Shown here piece by piece: positions 1 through 6,528 of a DNA stretch of 11,013 nt; the stretch's first letter is position 1; every line of letters begins with the position of its first letter. The notes under the pieces are model-generated. The model had not been told where the DNA came from. It searched no databases and worked only from the letters and a program-made list of their open reading frames with translations. Location: NCBI GenBank assembly GCA_902475285.1, contig CABRZA010000079.1, positions 1 through 11,013 of the forward strand. Direction: 5' to 3'. Source of the DNA: an uncultured Porphyromonadaceae bacterium (lineage in GTDB: Bacteria; Bacteroidota; Bacteroidia; Bacteroidales; Muribaculaceae). Both the position numbers and the translations under genes were made by a program.

Positions 1-7
1 CGTTGCT

Positions 8-195
8 GCAATGCATTGCTATTCAAGACATTGTTTTTAAGTTAGTGACATTGCAATATATTGCGGCCGCCTCTCTAATGCAAACTACTTCGATTTAGAA
101 AGTTACCATCGTCTGAGCAAGCGCAATATATTGCGCCCCGGCTTCGTCGTTGAAAATCAGGTGCTTATATTGCCTACTGCGTTGCAATATATTGC
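8..195. repeat. Cluster of 12-bp palindromes (GCAATATATTGC type)
   Basis: This non-coding stretch carries four perfect 12-bp palindromes. GCAATGCATTGC lies at 8-19, and GCAATATATTGC lies at 53-64, 123-134 and 184-195. The third copy extends to a 16-bp palindrome, GCGCAATATATTGCGC, at 121-136. A degenerate fifth copy (GCTTATATTGC, one base shorter) lies at 163-173. Start-to-start distances between the four are 45, 70 and 61 bp. The palindromes have no loop, so dimeric protein binding is more natural than an RNA hairpin. The cluster lies beyond the 3' end of the hydrolase gene, so if it is an operator set it probably serves a gene left of the window. No gene or convincing promoter is visible in 1-245. 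The sequence matches no operator I recognise, and it does not resemble the parS consensus. Confidence 0.7.
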
Positions 196-245
196 ATCCG
201 CCCGGGCAGCATATTCTAAATCTGCCTTTTACTATTTGCAGGCAA

Positions 246-1217
246 TCACAGACGGTGGTCGGCGAGCCAGGTGAGCATGGTGGCGTATACGGCCTCGCGT
301 ATTGAGCGTGCTGAGAGGACAAGGTCGTGCAGACCGCCGGCGAAGGTAGCTTCCGTCACGTCGGTGCCGAGTCGTCGGCCATAGCAGGCAATGGAGCGAA
401 CGTCGAGGATGGCGTCTGCGCTGAGGTATTTCTCGCGGTCCGAAGGGTCGCGGACAGATTCGGCGGAATGCATAAGAAGTATGGGAACGGCGATTTTCTG
501 TCGGCGCAGCGCCTTCTGGGCGCGGTGTATGGCTCGTATCCACCCCATGTCGGGGTCGGGAAGGATGTCGGGCTTCCAGTCGGTGCGGTATGTCCACTCG
601 CCGCCGTGTTCCGACGAGAGCGATTCGGCGTAGCCCGGGTCGGGCTTCTGATGCACCCGCGCGTTGGGGAAGAGGCGGCCCAGCATGCTGATTAGCGGTA
701 TGCCTACACGGCGTTCAAATGCCGGGAGGTTCCAGTCGAGGAAGGGGCTGTTGAGCATGAGCCCCTTTATGAGCGGCGACGGTTTCTCGGCCATATAGAG
801 CGACGCCGTAAGCCCGCCGGTAGAATGTCCCAGCAGGACGATTTCGGCGTGTCTGTCGGCTTTTATGATGTCTACGGCGGCATCGATGTCGGCGAAGTAT
901 TCGCGGAGGTCGCGCACTTGAAACATCCGCTGCCCGTCGAGGAGCGAGCGCCCGTACTTGCGCAGGTCCACGGCATAGAAATCGTAGCCGTTGCGGCCGA
1001 ACATGTCGGCCATCTCATATTGCAGGAAGTAGTCGCTGTAACCGTGCACATAGAGCACGGCCTTGTCGGTGCGCATGTCGGCGCGCCGGCGTATGACGGT
1101 AGAACGGACCTCTCCGGCATAGTCGTCGGGATGTCCGATGTATGTCATTTCAAAGCCGTCGCCGGCGAGAGTGTCGGGCTTCCAGGTGGGTGTAGAGGTT
1201 TTCATCATGGTAATCAT
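246..1217 (-). CDS. Alpha/beta hydrolase, serine aminopeptidase S33 / lysophospholipase-like
   Basis: A 323-residue alpha/beta-fold serine hydrolase. The oxyanion-hole segment VLYVHGYSDY is near residues 54-63. The nucleophile elbow GHSTGG spans 130-135, making Ser132 the nucleophile. The likely catalytic His is His297 in GGLHDLV, and the acid is probably Asp268 or Asp272 in the segment ADAILD. There is no signal peptide or membrane segment, so it should be cytoplasmic. Length and motif order fit the S33/monoglyceride-lipase-like group, but the substrate (ester, lysophospholipid or peptide) cannot be read from sequence. The start could be codon 1, 4 or 5 (all ATG); codon 1 is kept because nothing favours the others. 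The gene stands alone, divergent from the coiled-coil/zapA genes, and its stop is followed by the palindrome-rich gap. The fold is clear; the reaction is not. Confidence 0.85.
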   Translation of the reverse strand: MITMMKTSTPTWKPDTLAGDGFEMTYIGHPDDYAGEVRSTVIRRRADMRTDKAVLYVHGYSDYFLQYEMADMFGRNGYDFYAVDLRKYGRSLLDGQRMFQVRDLREYFADIDAAVDIIKADRHAEIVLLGHSTGGLTASLYMAEKPSPLIKGLMLNSPFLDWNLPAFERRVGIPLISMLGRLFPNARVHQKPDPGYAESLSSEHGGEWTYRTDWKPDILPDPDMGWIRAIHRAQKALRRQKIAVPILLMHSAESVRDPSDREKYLSADAILDVRSIACYGRRLGTDVTEATFAGGLHDLVLSARSIREAVYATMLTWLADHRL

Positions 1218-1255
1218 GTATTGATATAAACATGCGACGTGTGATTTGGTTAATG

Positions 1256-1263
1256 CAAATTTA
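1256..1263 (-). promoter_or_regulatory. Possible -7 element for the hydrolase gene
   Basis: Read on the minus strand, 1263 to 1256 is TAAATTTG, a full match to the Bacteroidota -7 consensus TAnnTTTG. It lies about 38 bases upstream of the hydrolase start, which would give a short leader. No TTTG element stands at the expected distance upstream; the region there is a T-rich run instead. The match is therefore to half of the promoter only. Confidence 0.4.
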
Positions 1264-1293
1264 GGATTGTTTGCGAAAAAAAGTGTATAAAAA

Positions 1294-1325
1294 TTTGGCC
1301 AGAGCTATGAAAATGCTTACTTTTG
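1294..1325 (+). promoter_or_regulatory. Bacteroidota-type promoter for the coiled-coil gene and zapA
   Basis: TTTG at 1294-1297 and TACTTTTG at 1318-1325 are separated by 20 bp. This is a full match to the Bacteroidota primary-sigma promoter, TTTG-N19-21-TAnnTTTG. Transcription would start near 1330-1333, leaving about 10 untranslated bases before the ATG at 1341. The short AT-rich leader without a Shine-Dalgarno sequence is usual for this phylum. It probably drives at least the coiled-coil gene and zapA. Confidence 0.7.
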
Positions 1326-1340
1326 TGAAAATTTGACAAA

Positions 1341-1640
1341 ATGGGCACGGACTTGAATGAGCAGTTGACCAGAATTGGGCACAAGTCGGAGTTGCTGGTA
1401 ACGCGATATTCTACCTTGCTTGCGAGCAACCGCGCTTTGCGCGAGGAGCTTGCCGAGAAGGAAGCAGAGCTGTCGGAGCTTTACGGCGCCAACGAGCGGC
1501 TGCGGACGGAAGCGGAATATCTGCGCATTTCCGGCGCGATAGCCCCCGATACAGGGTCGGCGGTTGAGGCCCGGGCCGTTTTGAGCGAATTAGTGCGGGA
1601 GATAGATGCCTGTATAGCAATGATAGTAAAAGACTTGTAA
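1341..1640 (+). CDS. Small coiled-coil protein upstream of ZapA (ZapB-like position)
   Basis: A 99-residue soluble protein with no signal peptide or membrane segment. Residues of about 15-63 are rich in Leu, Glu, Arg and Ala with heptad-like spacing (for example NRALREELAEKEAELSELYG), typical of a parallel coiled coil. After a short break near residues 64-72 comes a second helical segment ending REIDACIAMIVKDL. Only 17 bases separate it from zapA, and it is first behind the promoter at 1294-1325. Small coiled-coil genes directly before zapA are common in Bacteroidota. By position and form it could be a ZapB-like partner that crosslinks ZapA-decorated FtsZ filaments. That role is inferred from context; I do not recognise a named family with certainty. 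The ATG follows the promoter so closely that no other start is plausible. Confidence 0.8.
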   Translation: MGTDLNEQLTRIGHKSELLVTRYSTLLASNRALREELAEKEAELSELYGANERLRTEAEYLRISGAIAPDTGSAVEARAVLSELVREIDACIAMIVKDL

Positions 1641-1657
1641 GCCCCGCAGCCCAGCCG

Positions 1658-1957
1658 ATGGAATCGTCGCCTAAACATAAGATAACAGTCAATATAGCCG
1701 GCGCACCGCCTTTCAAGGTGCCCGTCGAGGAGAGCGAAGAGTCGTTCTACCGTTATATTATAGAGCGAATCAATGAGAACTGCAATAAGTTCCGCTACGG
1801 GCAGGAATCGAATCCCGACACCGTGGCTCTGGCGAAAGTTGCACTCTATTATGCCACGATGCTTTATCGTACTAGCAAGGTGGCGCGCGAGCAGTCGCGG
1901 ATGCTGGAATCCTTCGAGGCCCGGCTCGACGAGCTGCTCGGCAGGCTCGACAACTGA
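1658..1957 (+). CDS. zapA: Cell division protein ZapA
   Basis: A 99-residue ZapA family protein, which binds FtsZ in the cytoplasm and helps bundle filaments at the division ring. The N-terminal half shows the family pattern KITVNIAG, then PFKVPVEESEE with a helix through YIIERINENCNKFR, forming the globular FtsZ-binding head (about residues 7-50). The C-terminal half (about 55-97) is a long helix, ALAKVALYYATMLYRTSKVA followed by REQSRMLESFEARLDELLGR, suited to the coiled-coil dimer/tetramer stalk. Length equals the family norm of about 100 residues. It lies 17 bp after the coiled-coil gene and probably shares its transcript. A perfect 8-bp inverted repeat covers its stop codon (1941-1963). 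ZapA identity is a confident family call, although short proteins of this kind are divergent. Confidence 0.88.
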   Translation: MESSPKHKITVNIAGAPPFKVPVEESEESFYRYIIERINENCNKFRYGQESNPDTVALAKVALYYATMLYRTSKVAREQSRMLESFEARLDELLGRLDN

Positions 1958-1963
1958 GCCTGC
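1941..1963 (+). other. GC-rich stem-loop over the zapA stop codon
   Basis: GCAGGCTC (1941-1948) and GAGCCTGC (1956-1963) are exact reverse complements with a 7-base loop between them. The TGA stop (1955-1957) straddles the loop and the 3' arm. No T-run follows, so it is not a standard intrinsic terminator. It could protect the 3' end of the zapA message, act as a processing or weak termination site, or mark the start of a structured RNA. Because it overlaps coding sequence, chance is not excluded. Confidence 0.5.
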
Positions 1964-2140
1964 GCGAAAGGAGCGCTACTCCGACGTCGCCATGTTGCGG
2001 AATTGAAGCAGTAGCCGGGAATACCGGCGCGACAGCAAGGCTTGAGGGCCGAGAGAATTTGATATTGTTGCTTTGGGGGCGTTGCCTCGCCTCGAGAGTA
2101 TTAACCGCACTTGCGTCACGGCACGGCCGTGGCTCGGGTG
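1964..2140 (+). ncRNA. Candidate structured RNA between zapA and rny (possibly 6S-like)
   Basis: The 219-bp gap between zapA and rny is the largest internal non-coding interval in an otherwise tightly packed plus-strand run. By hand it folds as a long imperfect hairpin. The apical stem is GCCGG (2014-2018) with CCGGC (2024-2028) around the loop GAATA. Then AAGC (2006-2009) pairs with GCTT (2040-2043), and CGG (1998-2000) with CCG (2049-2051). After an asymmetric unpaired section, CGCC (1988-1991) pairs with GGCG (2078-2081), and GAG (1971-1973) with CTC (2091-2093). A long hairpin with a large central bubble recalls 6S RNA, and in proteobacteria the 6S gene sits directly after zapA. Individual helices are short, no promoter was found, and boundaries are unknown. 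This is a context-led guess. Confidence 0.28.
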
Positions 2141-2176
2141 CTATTTTGTTTCACAATTTGTTGAACAACAATATAT

Positions 2177-3718
2177 ATGACGATTTTAATAAATATAGTA
2201 GTAGCCATCGTCGCCGCTGCCCTGGGCATCCTCGGCGCCACGATGCTGCAGCGCCGCTCGGCCACAAGCCGCGCCAAGCAGATAGTGCTCGACGCCGAAC
2301 GCGAGGCCGACGACCTCAAGCGCGACAAGGAGCTCGCCGGCCGTGAGGAGGCGCTCCGTATCACCAGCGAAGCCGAGAAGACTGCCGCACAGCGCATGTC
2401 GAAGGTGCAGTCGGCCGAGGCCAAGATGAAGCAGCGCGAGCTCCAGCTCAACCAGCAGCAGAGCGAGAACCAACGCACGCGCAACGAGCTCGACGCCGTG
2501 CGCCAGAACCTCGACGCGCAGCAGGCCGTGCTCAACAGCCGCCAGGCACAGGTCGACGACCTCCACCGCCAGGCACAGGATCTGCTCGAGCACATCTCGG
2601 GCCTGTCGTCGGCAGAGGCTAAGGAGAAACTCATCGAGAGCCTCAAAGACGAGGCCAAGACTGCCGCCGCAAGCTACATAAACGACATCATGGACGATGC
2701 CAAGCTCACCGCCAACAAGGAGGCGCGCCGCATAGTGGTGCAGTCGATACAGCGCGTGGCCACAGAGACCGCCATCGAGAACTCCGTGACAGTCTTCCAT
2801 ATCGACAGCGACGAAATCAAGGGCCGCATCATCGGCCGCGAGGGCCGCAACATCCGTGCCCTCGAAGCCGCAACGGGCATAGAGATTATCGTCGACGACA
2901 CCCCCGAGGCCATCGTCCTCTCGGGCTTCGACCCCGTTCGCCGCGAGATAGCCCGTCTGGCGCTCCATCAGCTTGTGGCCGACGGCCGCATACACCCTGC
3001 CCGCATCGAAGAAGTTGTGGCCAAGGTACGCAAGCAAATCGAGCAGGAAATCGTCGAGACGGGCCAACGCACCGCCATCGACCTCGGCATCCACGGCCTC
3101 CATCCCGAACTCATACGCCTTGTGGGCAAGATGAAGTACCGTTCGAGCTACGGCCAGAACCTTCTCCAGCACTCCCGCGAGACCGCCAACCTCTGCGCCG
3201 TCATGGCCTCGGAGCTCGGCCTCAACCCCAAGAAGGCCCGCCGCGCCGGCCTGCTCCACGACATAGGCAAGGTGCCCGACGAAGAGCCCGAGCTGCCCCA
3301 CGCACTGCTGGGCATGAAGCTGGCCGAGAAGTACAAGGAAAAACCCGAGATATGCAACGCCATCGGTGCCCACCACGACGAAGTGGAGCAGACCTCCCTG
3401 CTTGCACCCATCGTGCAGGTGTGCGACGCCATATCGGGTGCGCGTCCCGGCGCGCGCCGCGAAATCGTCGAGGCCTACATCAAGCGCCTCAACGACCTCG
3501 AGCAACTGGCCATGTCGTATCCCGGCGTTCTCAAAACCTATGCCATCCAGGCCGGCCGCGAGCTGCGCGTGATAGTTGGCGCCGACAAGATCGACGACGC
3601 CGAGACCGAAAAGCTCTCCGCCGAGATTGCGCGCCGCATCCAGGACGAGATGACCTATCCCGGCCAGGTGAAGATTACCGTCATCCGTGAGACGCGCTCT
3701 GTAAGCTTTGCCAAATAA
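2177..3718 (+). CDS. rny: Ribonuclease Y
   Basis: A 513-residue RNase Y, the membrane-anchored endoribonuclease that initiates mRNA decay. All expected parts are present in order. Residues about 2-24 form one transmembrane helix. A long charged coiled coil covers about 30-160. A KH RNA-binding domain contains [10 protein letters not shown] (216-225). The HD phosphohydrolase domain has metal-binding His332 in LLQHSRE, the His361-Asp362 pair in LLHDIGK, His399/His400 and Asp417 in [15 protein letters not shown]. Length is close to the family's usual ~520. The ATG at 2177 is chosen because it places the membrane helix at the extreme N-terminus. The first ten codons are AT-rich, unlike the rest of the gene, which should leave the start region unfolded. 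Only 5 bp separate it from ricT. No clear promoter was found in the preceding gap. Confidence 0.97.
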   Translation: MTILINIVVAIVAAALGILGATMLQRRSATSRAKQIVLDAEREADDLKRDKELAGREEALRITSEAEKTAAQRMSKVQSAEAKMKQRELQLNQQQSENQRTRNELDAVRQNLDAQQAVLNSRQAQVDDLHRQAQDLLEHISGLSSAEAKEKLIESLKDEAKTAAASYINDIMDDAKLTANKEARRIVVQSIQRVATETAIENSVTVFHIDSDEIKGRIIGREGRNIRALEAATGIEIIVDDTPEAIVLSGFDPVRREIARLALHQLVADGRIHPARIEEVVAKVRKQIEQEIVETGQRTAIDLGIHGLHPELIRLVGKMKYRSSYGQNLLQHSRETANLCAVMASELGLNPKKARRAGLLHDIGKVPDEEPELPHALLGMKLAEKYKEKPEICNAIGAHHDEVEQTSLLAPIVQVCDAISGARPGARREIVEAYIKRLNDLEQLAMSYPGVLKTYAIQAGRELRVIVGADKIDDAETEKLSAEIARRIQDEMTYPGQVKITVIRETRSVSFAK

Positions 3719-3723
3719 AAGCC

Positions 3724-5352
3724 ATGGATCGCGACAAACAGACGCCCGACGACAAGGCGCGCGAGCCCCAGGCCCCTGCAAACACCCCCGACACCCCGCA
3801 GGCGGCCGCCGAGACCCCTAAGGACGGCGCCGCTGAAACTGCGAAGGCCGACGATGAACGCGGCGCCGTGCGGCGCGGCCCCATGGCCGACTACCGGCGG
3901 CACAAGCTCCATGTCACCGACTGGCTCGACGACATACCCGGCGGCATGGCCCGCTCGGAGATTGTGGAGGTGCAGTTCAAGAACACCCGCAAAGGCTACT
4001 ACCGCAACACCACCAACCTTCCGCTGGGTCCGGGCGACGTGGTTGCCGTGGAGGCCTCGCCGGGCCACGACATAGGCACCGTCACCGTCACCGGCGCGCT
4101 TGCCGAGCTGCGCATGCGCAAGGCCGCCGGGCGCAATACTCCCGAGCCCAAGCGTGTGTTCCGCCTGGCCAAGCCGTCGGACATCGAGAAGTACGAAGAG
4201 GCTCGTGCCCGCGAGGACGACACCATGATCCGCGCCCGCAAGATAGCCGAGAGCCTCAAGCTCAACATGAAGATAGGCGACGTGGAGTATCAGGGCGACG
4301 GCAACAAGGCCATCTTCTACTATATCTCCGACGAGCGTGTCGATTTCCGCCAGCTCATCAAGATCCTCGCCGAGACCTTCAAGGTTCGCATCGAGATGAA
4401 GCAGATAGGCGCGCGCCAGGAGGCTGGGCGCATAGGCGGCATAGGCCCGTGCGGCCGTCCGCTGTGCTGCTCGGTGTGGATGAGCAACTTCGTGTCGGTG
4501 GCCACCAGCGCGGCGCGCCATCAGGATATATCGCTCAACCCGCAGAAGCTCGCCGGGCAGTGCGCCAAGCTCAAATGTTGCCTCAACTTCGAGGTCGACG
4601 CCTATGTTGAGGCCGGGCGCAAGATGCCTCCCCGCGAGGTACGCCTCGAAACTGCCGACGCCACATACTATCATTTCAAGAGCGACATCTTCAACCGGCT
4701 AGTGACTTACTCCACCGACAAGAGCATGGCCGCCAACCTCGTCACCATCTCCGCCGAGCGCGTGTTCGAGGTCATAGCCATGAACAAGGCCGGCGAGAAG
4801 CCCCTTACCCTTATGCCCGAGGGCGAGCAGAAGCCCAAGGAGAAGCCTGCTTTCGGCGACATCCTCGGCGACGACGACCTCACGCGCTTCGACCGCAAGA
4901 AGAAACGCAAGAAGAAAGGCGGCAACGGCGGCGGCCAGCCGGCCAAGGACAATTCTCCGAAGGATGGCCAGCCGAAGGACAACGGCCCGAAGGAGGGTCA
5001 GCCTCGCGACAACCGCGGCAAGGACGGCGCCAAGCGCAAACAGCGCGGGCCGCGCCCCGACGGCGAGCGAGGCCAGCAGCAAGGCGAGCGCCAGGCGGGC
5101 GGACAGCGTCCCGATGGGGAGCGGCAGCAGGGCGAGCGGCAGGCAGGTGGTGAAAAGCCCCAGGGCGAGCGCCAGCCGCGCAACAAGCGCCGCGGCCCCA
5201 AGGCGCAGGACGGAGCCGGCAAAGGCGACAGCCCCAAGGTCACCGACGGCACCCCCAAGGCGCCTGACGGTAACACCAAGCCCGGCAACGGTGCCTCCAA
5301 GCCTACGGAAGGAACTCCTAAGCCTTCGGGCGGCAACGAAGCCCAGCAGTAG
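3724..5352 (+). CDS. ricT: RicT/YaaT-like PSP1-domain Fe-S protein with long basic tail
   Basis: A 542-residue PSP1-domain protein. The PSP1 core runs from about residue 75 to 350. Six cysteines sit in two clusters, PCGRPLCCS (Cys243, 248, 249) and QCAKLKCCLNF (Cys280, 285, 286), the arrangement associated with Fe-S binding in Bacillus RicT (YaaT). There RicT joins RicA and RicF in a complex that stimulates RNase Y-dependent mRNA processing. Residues 1-50 are a Pro/Ala/Asp/Lys-rich disordered lead. Residues about 390-542 form a low-complexity tail rich in Gly, Gln, Lys, Arg and Pro with internal repeats, making the protein about twice the size of Bacillus RicT. It lies 5 bp after rny and 3 bp before gldH, so cotranscription is likely. 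Family assignment is firm; a direct role with RNase Y here is inferred from homology and adjacency. Confidence 0.92.
   Translation: MDRDKQTPDDKAREPQAPANTPDTPQAAAETPKDGAAETAKADDERGAVRRGPMADYRRHKLHVTDWLDDIPGGMARSEIVEVQFKNTRKGYYRNTTNLPLGPGDVVAVEASPGHDIGTVTVTGALAELRMRKAAGRNTPEPKRVFRLAKPSDIEKYEEARAREDDTMIRARKIAESLKLNMKIGDVEYQGDGNKAIFYYISDERVDFRQLIKILAETFKVRIEMKQIGARQEAGRIGGIGPCGRPLCCSVWMSNFVSVATSAARHQDISLNPQKLAGQCAKLKCCLNFEVDAYVEAGRKMPPREVRLETADATYYHFKSDIFNRLVTYSTDKSMAANLVTISAERVFEVIAMNKAGEKPLTLMPEGEQKPKEKPAFGDILGDDDLTRFDRKKKRKKKGGNGGGQPAKDNSPKDGQPKDNGPKEGQPRDNRGKDGAKRKQRGPRPDGERGQQQGERQAGGQRPDGERQQGERQAGGEKPQGERQPRNKRRGPKAQDGAGKGDSPKVTDGTPKAPDGNTKPGNGASKPTEGTPKPSGGNEAQQ
4957..5157 (+). repeat. 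Degenerate in-frame repeats encoding the RicT tail
   Basis: The 3' part of ricT encodes short repeated peptides. PKDGQPKDN (residues 412-420) is echoed by PKEGQPRDN (422-430). A longer unit begins with PDGER and contains QQGERQAGG: copies start at residues 445 and 463, and a partial third starts with PQGER at 479. The DNA copies have diverged, so the array looks old rather than freshly slipped. The encoded segment is strongly hydrophilic and almost certainly disordered. Similar Gly/Arg/Lys/Gln-rich tails often bind RNA or scaffold protein contacts, but no specific partner is visible. Confidence 0.75.
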
Positions 5353-5355
5353 CCT

Positions 5356-5841
5356 ATGCGACGGATGAAGTTCGGAGCAGCAGCGGCGGCGCTCCTCGTG
5401 GCGGCCGCATGCAGCGTGGGCGGCTATCAGGGCAACGGCTACGATAATTATTTCAGCGCCTTCCGCACCTTCGACAGCCAGAAATGGGATTACCGCGAGC
5501 CTCTGACGGCGCATGTCGACACCCTTCGCGACAGCGTGTGTCGCCGCGGCGACCTCATTCTCACCCTGCGACACACCAACGGCTATGAATATGCCAATAT
5601 ATGGCTTGAGCTCACCAGCGACCGCGACAGCACGCTGTGCGACACCTTCGACATCGTCCTTGCCGACAGCTACGGGCGCTGGCTGGGTCGCGGCAGCGGT
5701 CCCTCGCACCAGATTGTCGACACCCTTCGGCGTGGCATGACCCTGCACCGCGGCGAGACCCTGACGCTGCGGCATGTGATGCGCGCCGACACCGTTGCCG
5801 GCATCGAGCAGGTGGGGCTGAGCTACTGCCCCGAGCGCTGA
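5356..5841 (+). CDS. gldH: GldH family lipoprotein
   Basis: A 161-residue exported lipoprotein. The basic MRRMK start is followed by an Ala/Leu/Val stretch ending LLVAAAC, with Cys19 as the probable lipidated residue after signal peptidase II cleavage. The mature part has the family's look: a short aromatic segment (YDNYFSAFRTFDSQKWDYREP), then a beta-rich domain with hydrophobic-polar alternation and a charge-rich middle. GldH is required for gliding in Flavobacterium johnsoniae, yet homologues are kept in many non-gliding Bacteroidota, where the function is unclear. The residues after Cys19 are not acidic, so the known Bacteroidota surface-export signal is not evident. It lies 3 bp after ricT, a neighbour pair seen often in this phylum. 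ATG at 5356 is taken as start; the ATG at 5365 is also possible. Confidence 0.82.
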   Translation: MRRMKFGAAAAALLVAAACSVGGYQGNGYDNYFSAFRTFDSQKWDYREPLTAHVDTLRDSVCRRGDLILTLRHTNGYEYANIWLELTSDRDSTLCDTFDIVLADSYGRWLGRGSGPSHQIVDTLRRGMTLHRGETLTLRHVMRADTVAGIEQVGLSYCPER

Positions 5842-5892
5842 AAGAGGCCTGGCGGGAGAACATTGGCCCGCGGGCGGTGTTTCACTTTGTAG

Positions 5893-6528
5893 ATGAACGA
5901 ACATATGAATTTCGACAGTATGATATTCGACATGGACGGTACCCTTTGGGATGCCGTCGACAGCTACTGCAAGGTATGGAACCGGACCATCGCCGACCTC
6001 GGTCTTAGCGTAGCCGAGGTTACGCGGCCACGCCTGGCGGCCCTCATGGGTGTGCCCATCGAGGGTATCTATGCCGAGCTCATAGGCGACGAGAAGGTGG
6101 CACCGGAGTTCATGGAACGCCTCGGCGCCAACGAGCGCGCCATGATGCCTACGCTCGGCGGCCGGCTCTACCCCGGCGTGCGCACAACGCTCGAGGCCTT
6201 GCGTGAGCGCGGGCTGCGGCTGTTCATGGTGAGCAACTGTCAGGCCGACGGGCTGCCGAATTTTCTTAAATTCACCGGCCTGGGGTCTTTGGTAGAGGGC
6301 ACATTGTCGTTCGGCGACGATGGATGCGAGAAGGACGAGAACATCCGCCGCATCGTAGGGCAGTACGGGCTGAAGCGGCCCGTTTATGTGGGCGATACCG
6401 CGGGCGACTGCCGCAGCAGCCATGCTGCCGGGGTGCCCTTCGTGTGGGCGGCCTACGGCTTCGGCAGCGGTGTGACGGGCGAGGAACATAAAATCGACAG
6501 TATAGAAGAACTCGTAGATATAGTATGA
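5893..6528 (+). CDS. HAD superfamily hydrolase, phosphoglycolate phosphatase-like
   Basis: A 211-residue cytoplasmic HAD phosphatase. All four motifs are present. Motif I is FDMDGTLWD, with nucleophile Asp13 and acid/base Asp15. Motif II is Ser114 in MVSNCQ. Motif III is Lys147 in CEKDEN. Motif IV is GDTAGD, with Asp168 and Asp172 for Mg2+. The helical cap between motifs I and II (about residues 20-95) marks subfamily IA, as in Gph and beta-phosphoglucomutase. The substrate is probably a small phosphorylated metabolite and cannot be named. The start is uncertain among ATGs at 5893 and 5905. A weak TCACTTTG element at 5882-5889 could be a -7 site with one mismatch, and would favour 5905. The stop overlaps the next gene's start by 4 bp (ATGA), implying translational coupling. 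Confidence 0.88.
   Translation: MNEHMNFDSMIFDMDGTLWDAVDSYCKVWNRTIADLGLSVAEVTRPRLAALMGVPIEGIYAELIGDEKVAPEFMERLGANERAMMPTLGGRLYPGVRTTLEALRERGLRLFMVSNCQADGLPNFLKFTGLGSLVEGTLSFGDDGCEKDENIRRIVGQYGLKRPVYVGDTAGDCRSSHAAGVPFVWAAYGFGSGVTGEEHKIDSIEELVDIV

Noticed and set aside
8..195. CRISPR array or parS cluster
   Set aside because: Units are only 12 bp with irregular spacing and no spacer-like regularity, and the motif does not resemble the parS consensus.
200..244. Terminator for the hydrolase gene, from TGCCT (240-244) with AGGCA on the minus strand (223-227), or GCCCGGGC (200-207)
   Set aside because: The first stem is only 5 bp with a 12-base loop and no T-run; the second is a loopless palindrome that cannot form a simple hairpin.
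2141..2176. Promoter for rny at TATTTTG (2142-2148)
   Set aside because: It is one base short of TAnnTTTG, and no TTTG element lies 19-21 bp upstream.
2059..2346. A 95-codon plus-strand frame covering part of the zapA-rny gap
   Set aside because: Its second half overlaps rny in another frame, and the peptide is Arg/Ala-rich with no recognisable feature.
2186..3781. A 531-codon minus-strand open frame opposite rny
   Set aside because: Antisense shadow of a gene whose TM, KH and HD domains are all intact.
4699..6489. A 596-codon minus-strand open frame across ricT, gldH and the HAD gene
   Set aside because: Same composition effect; it crosses several real genes and shows no domain or plausible start context.
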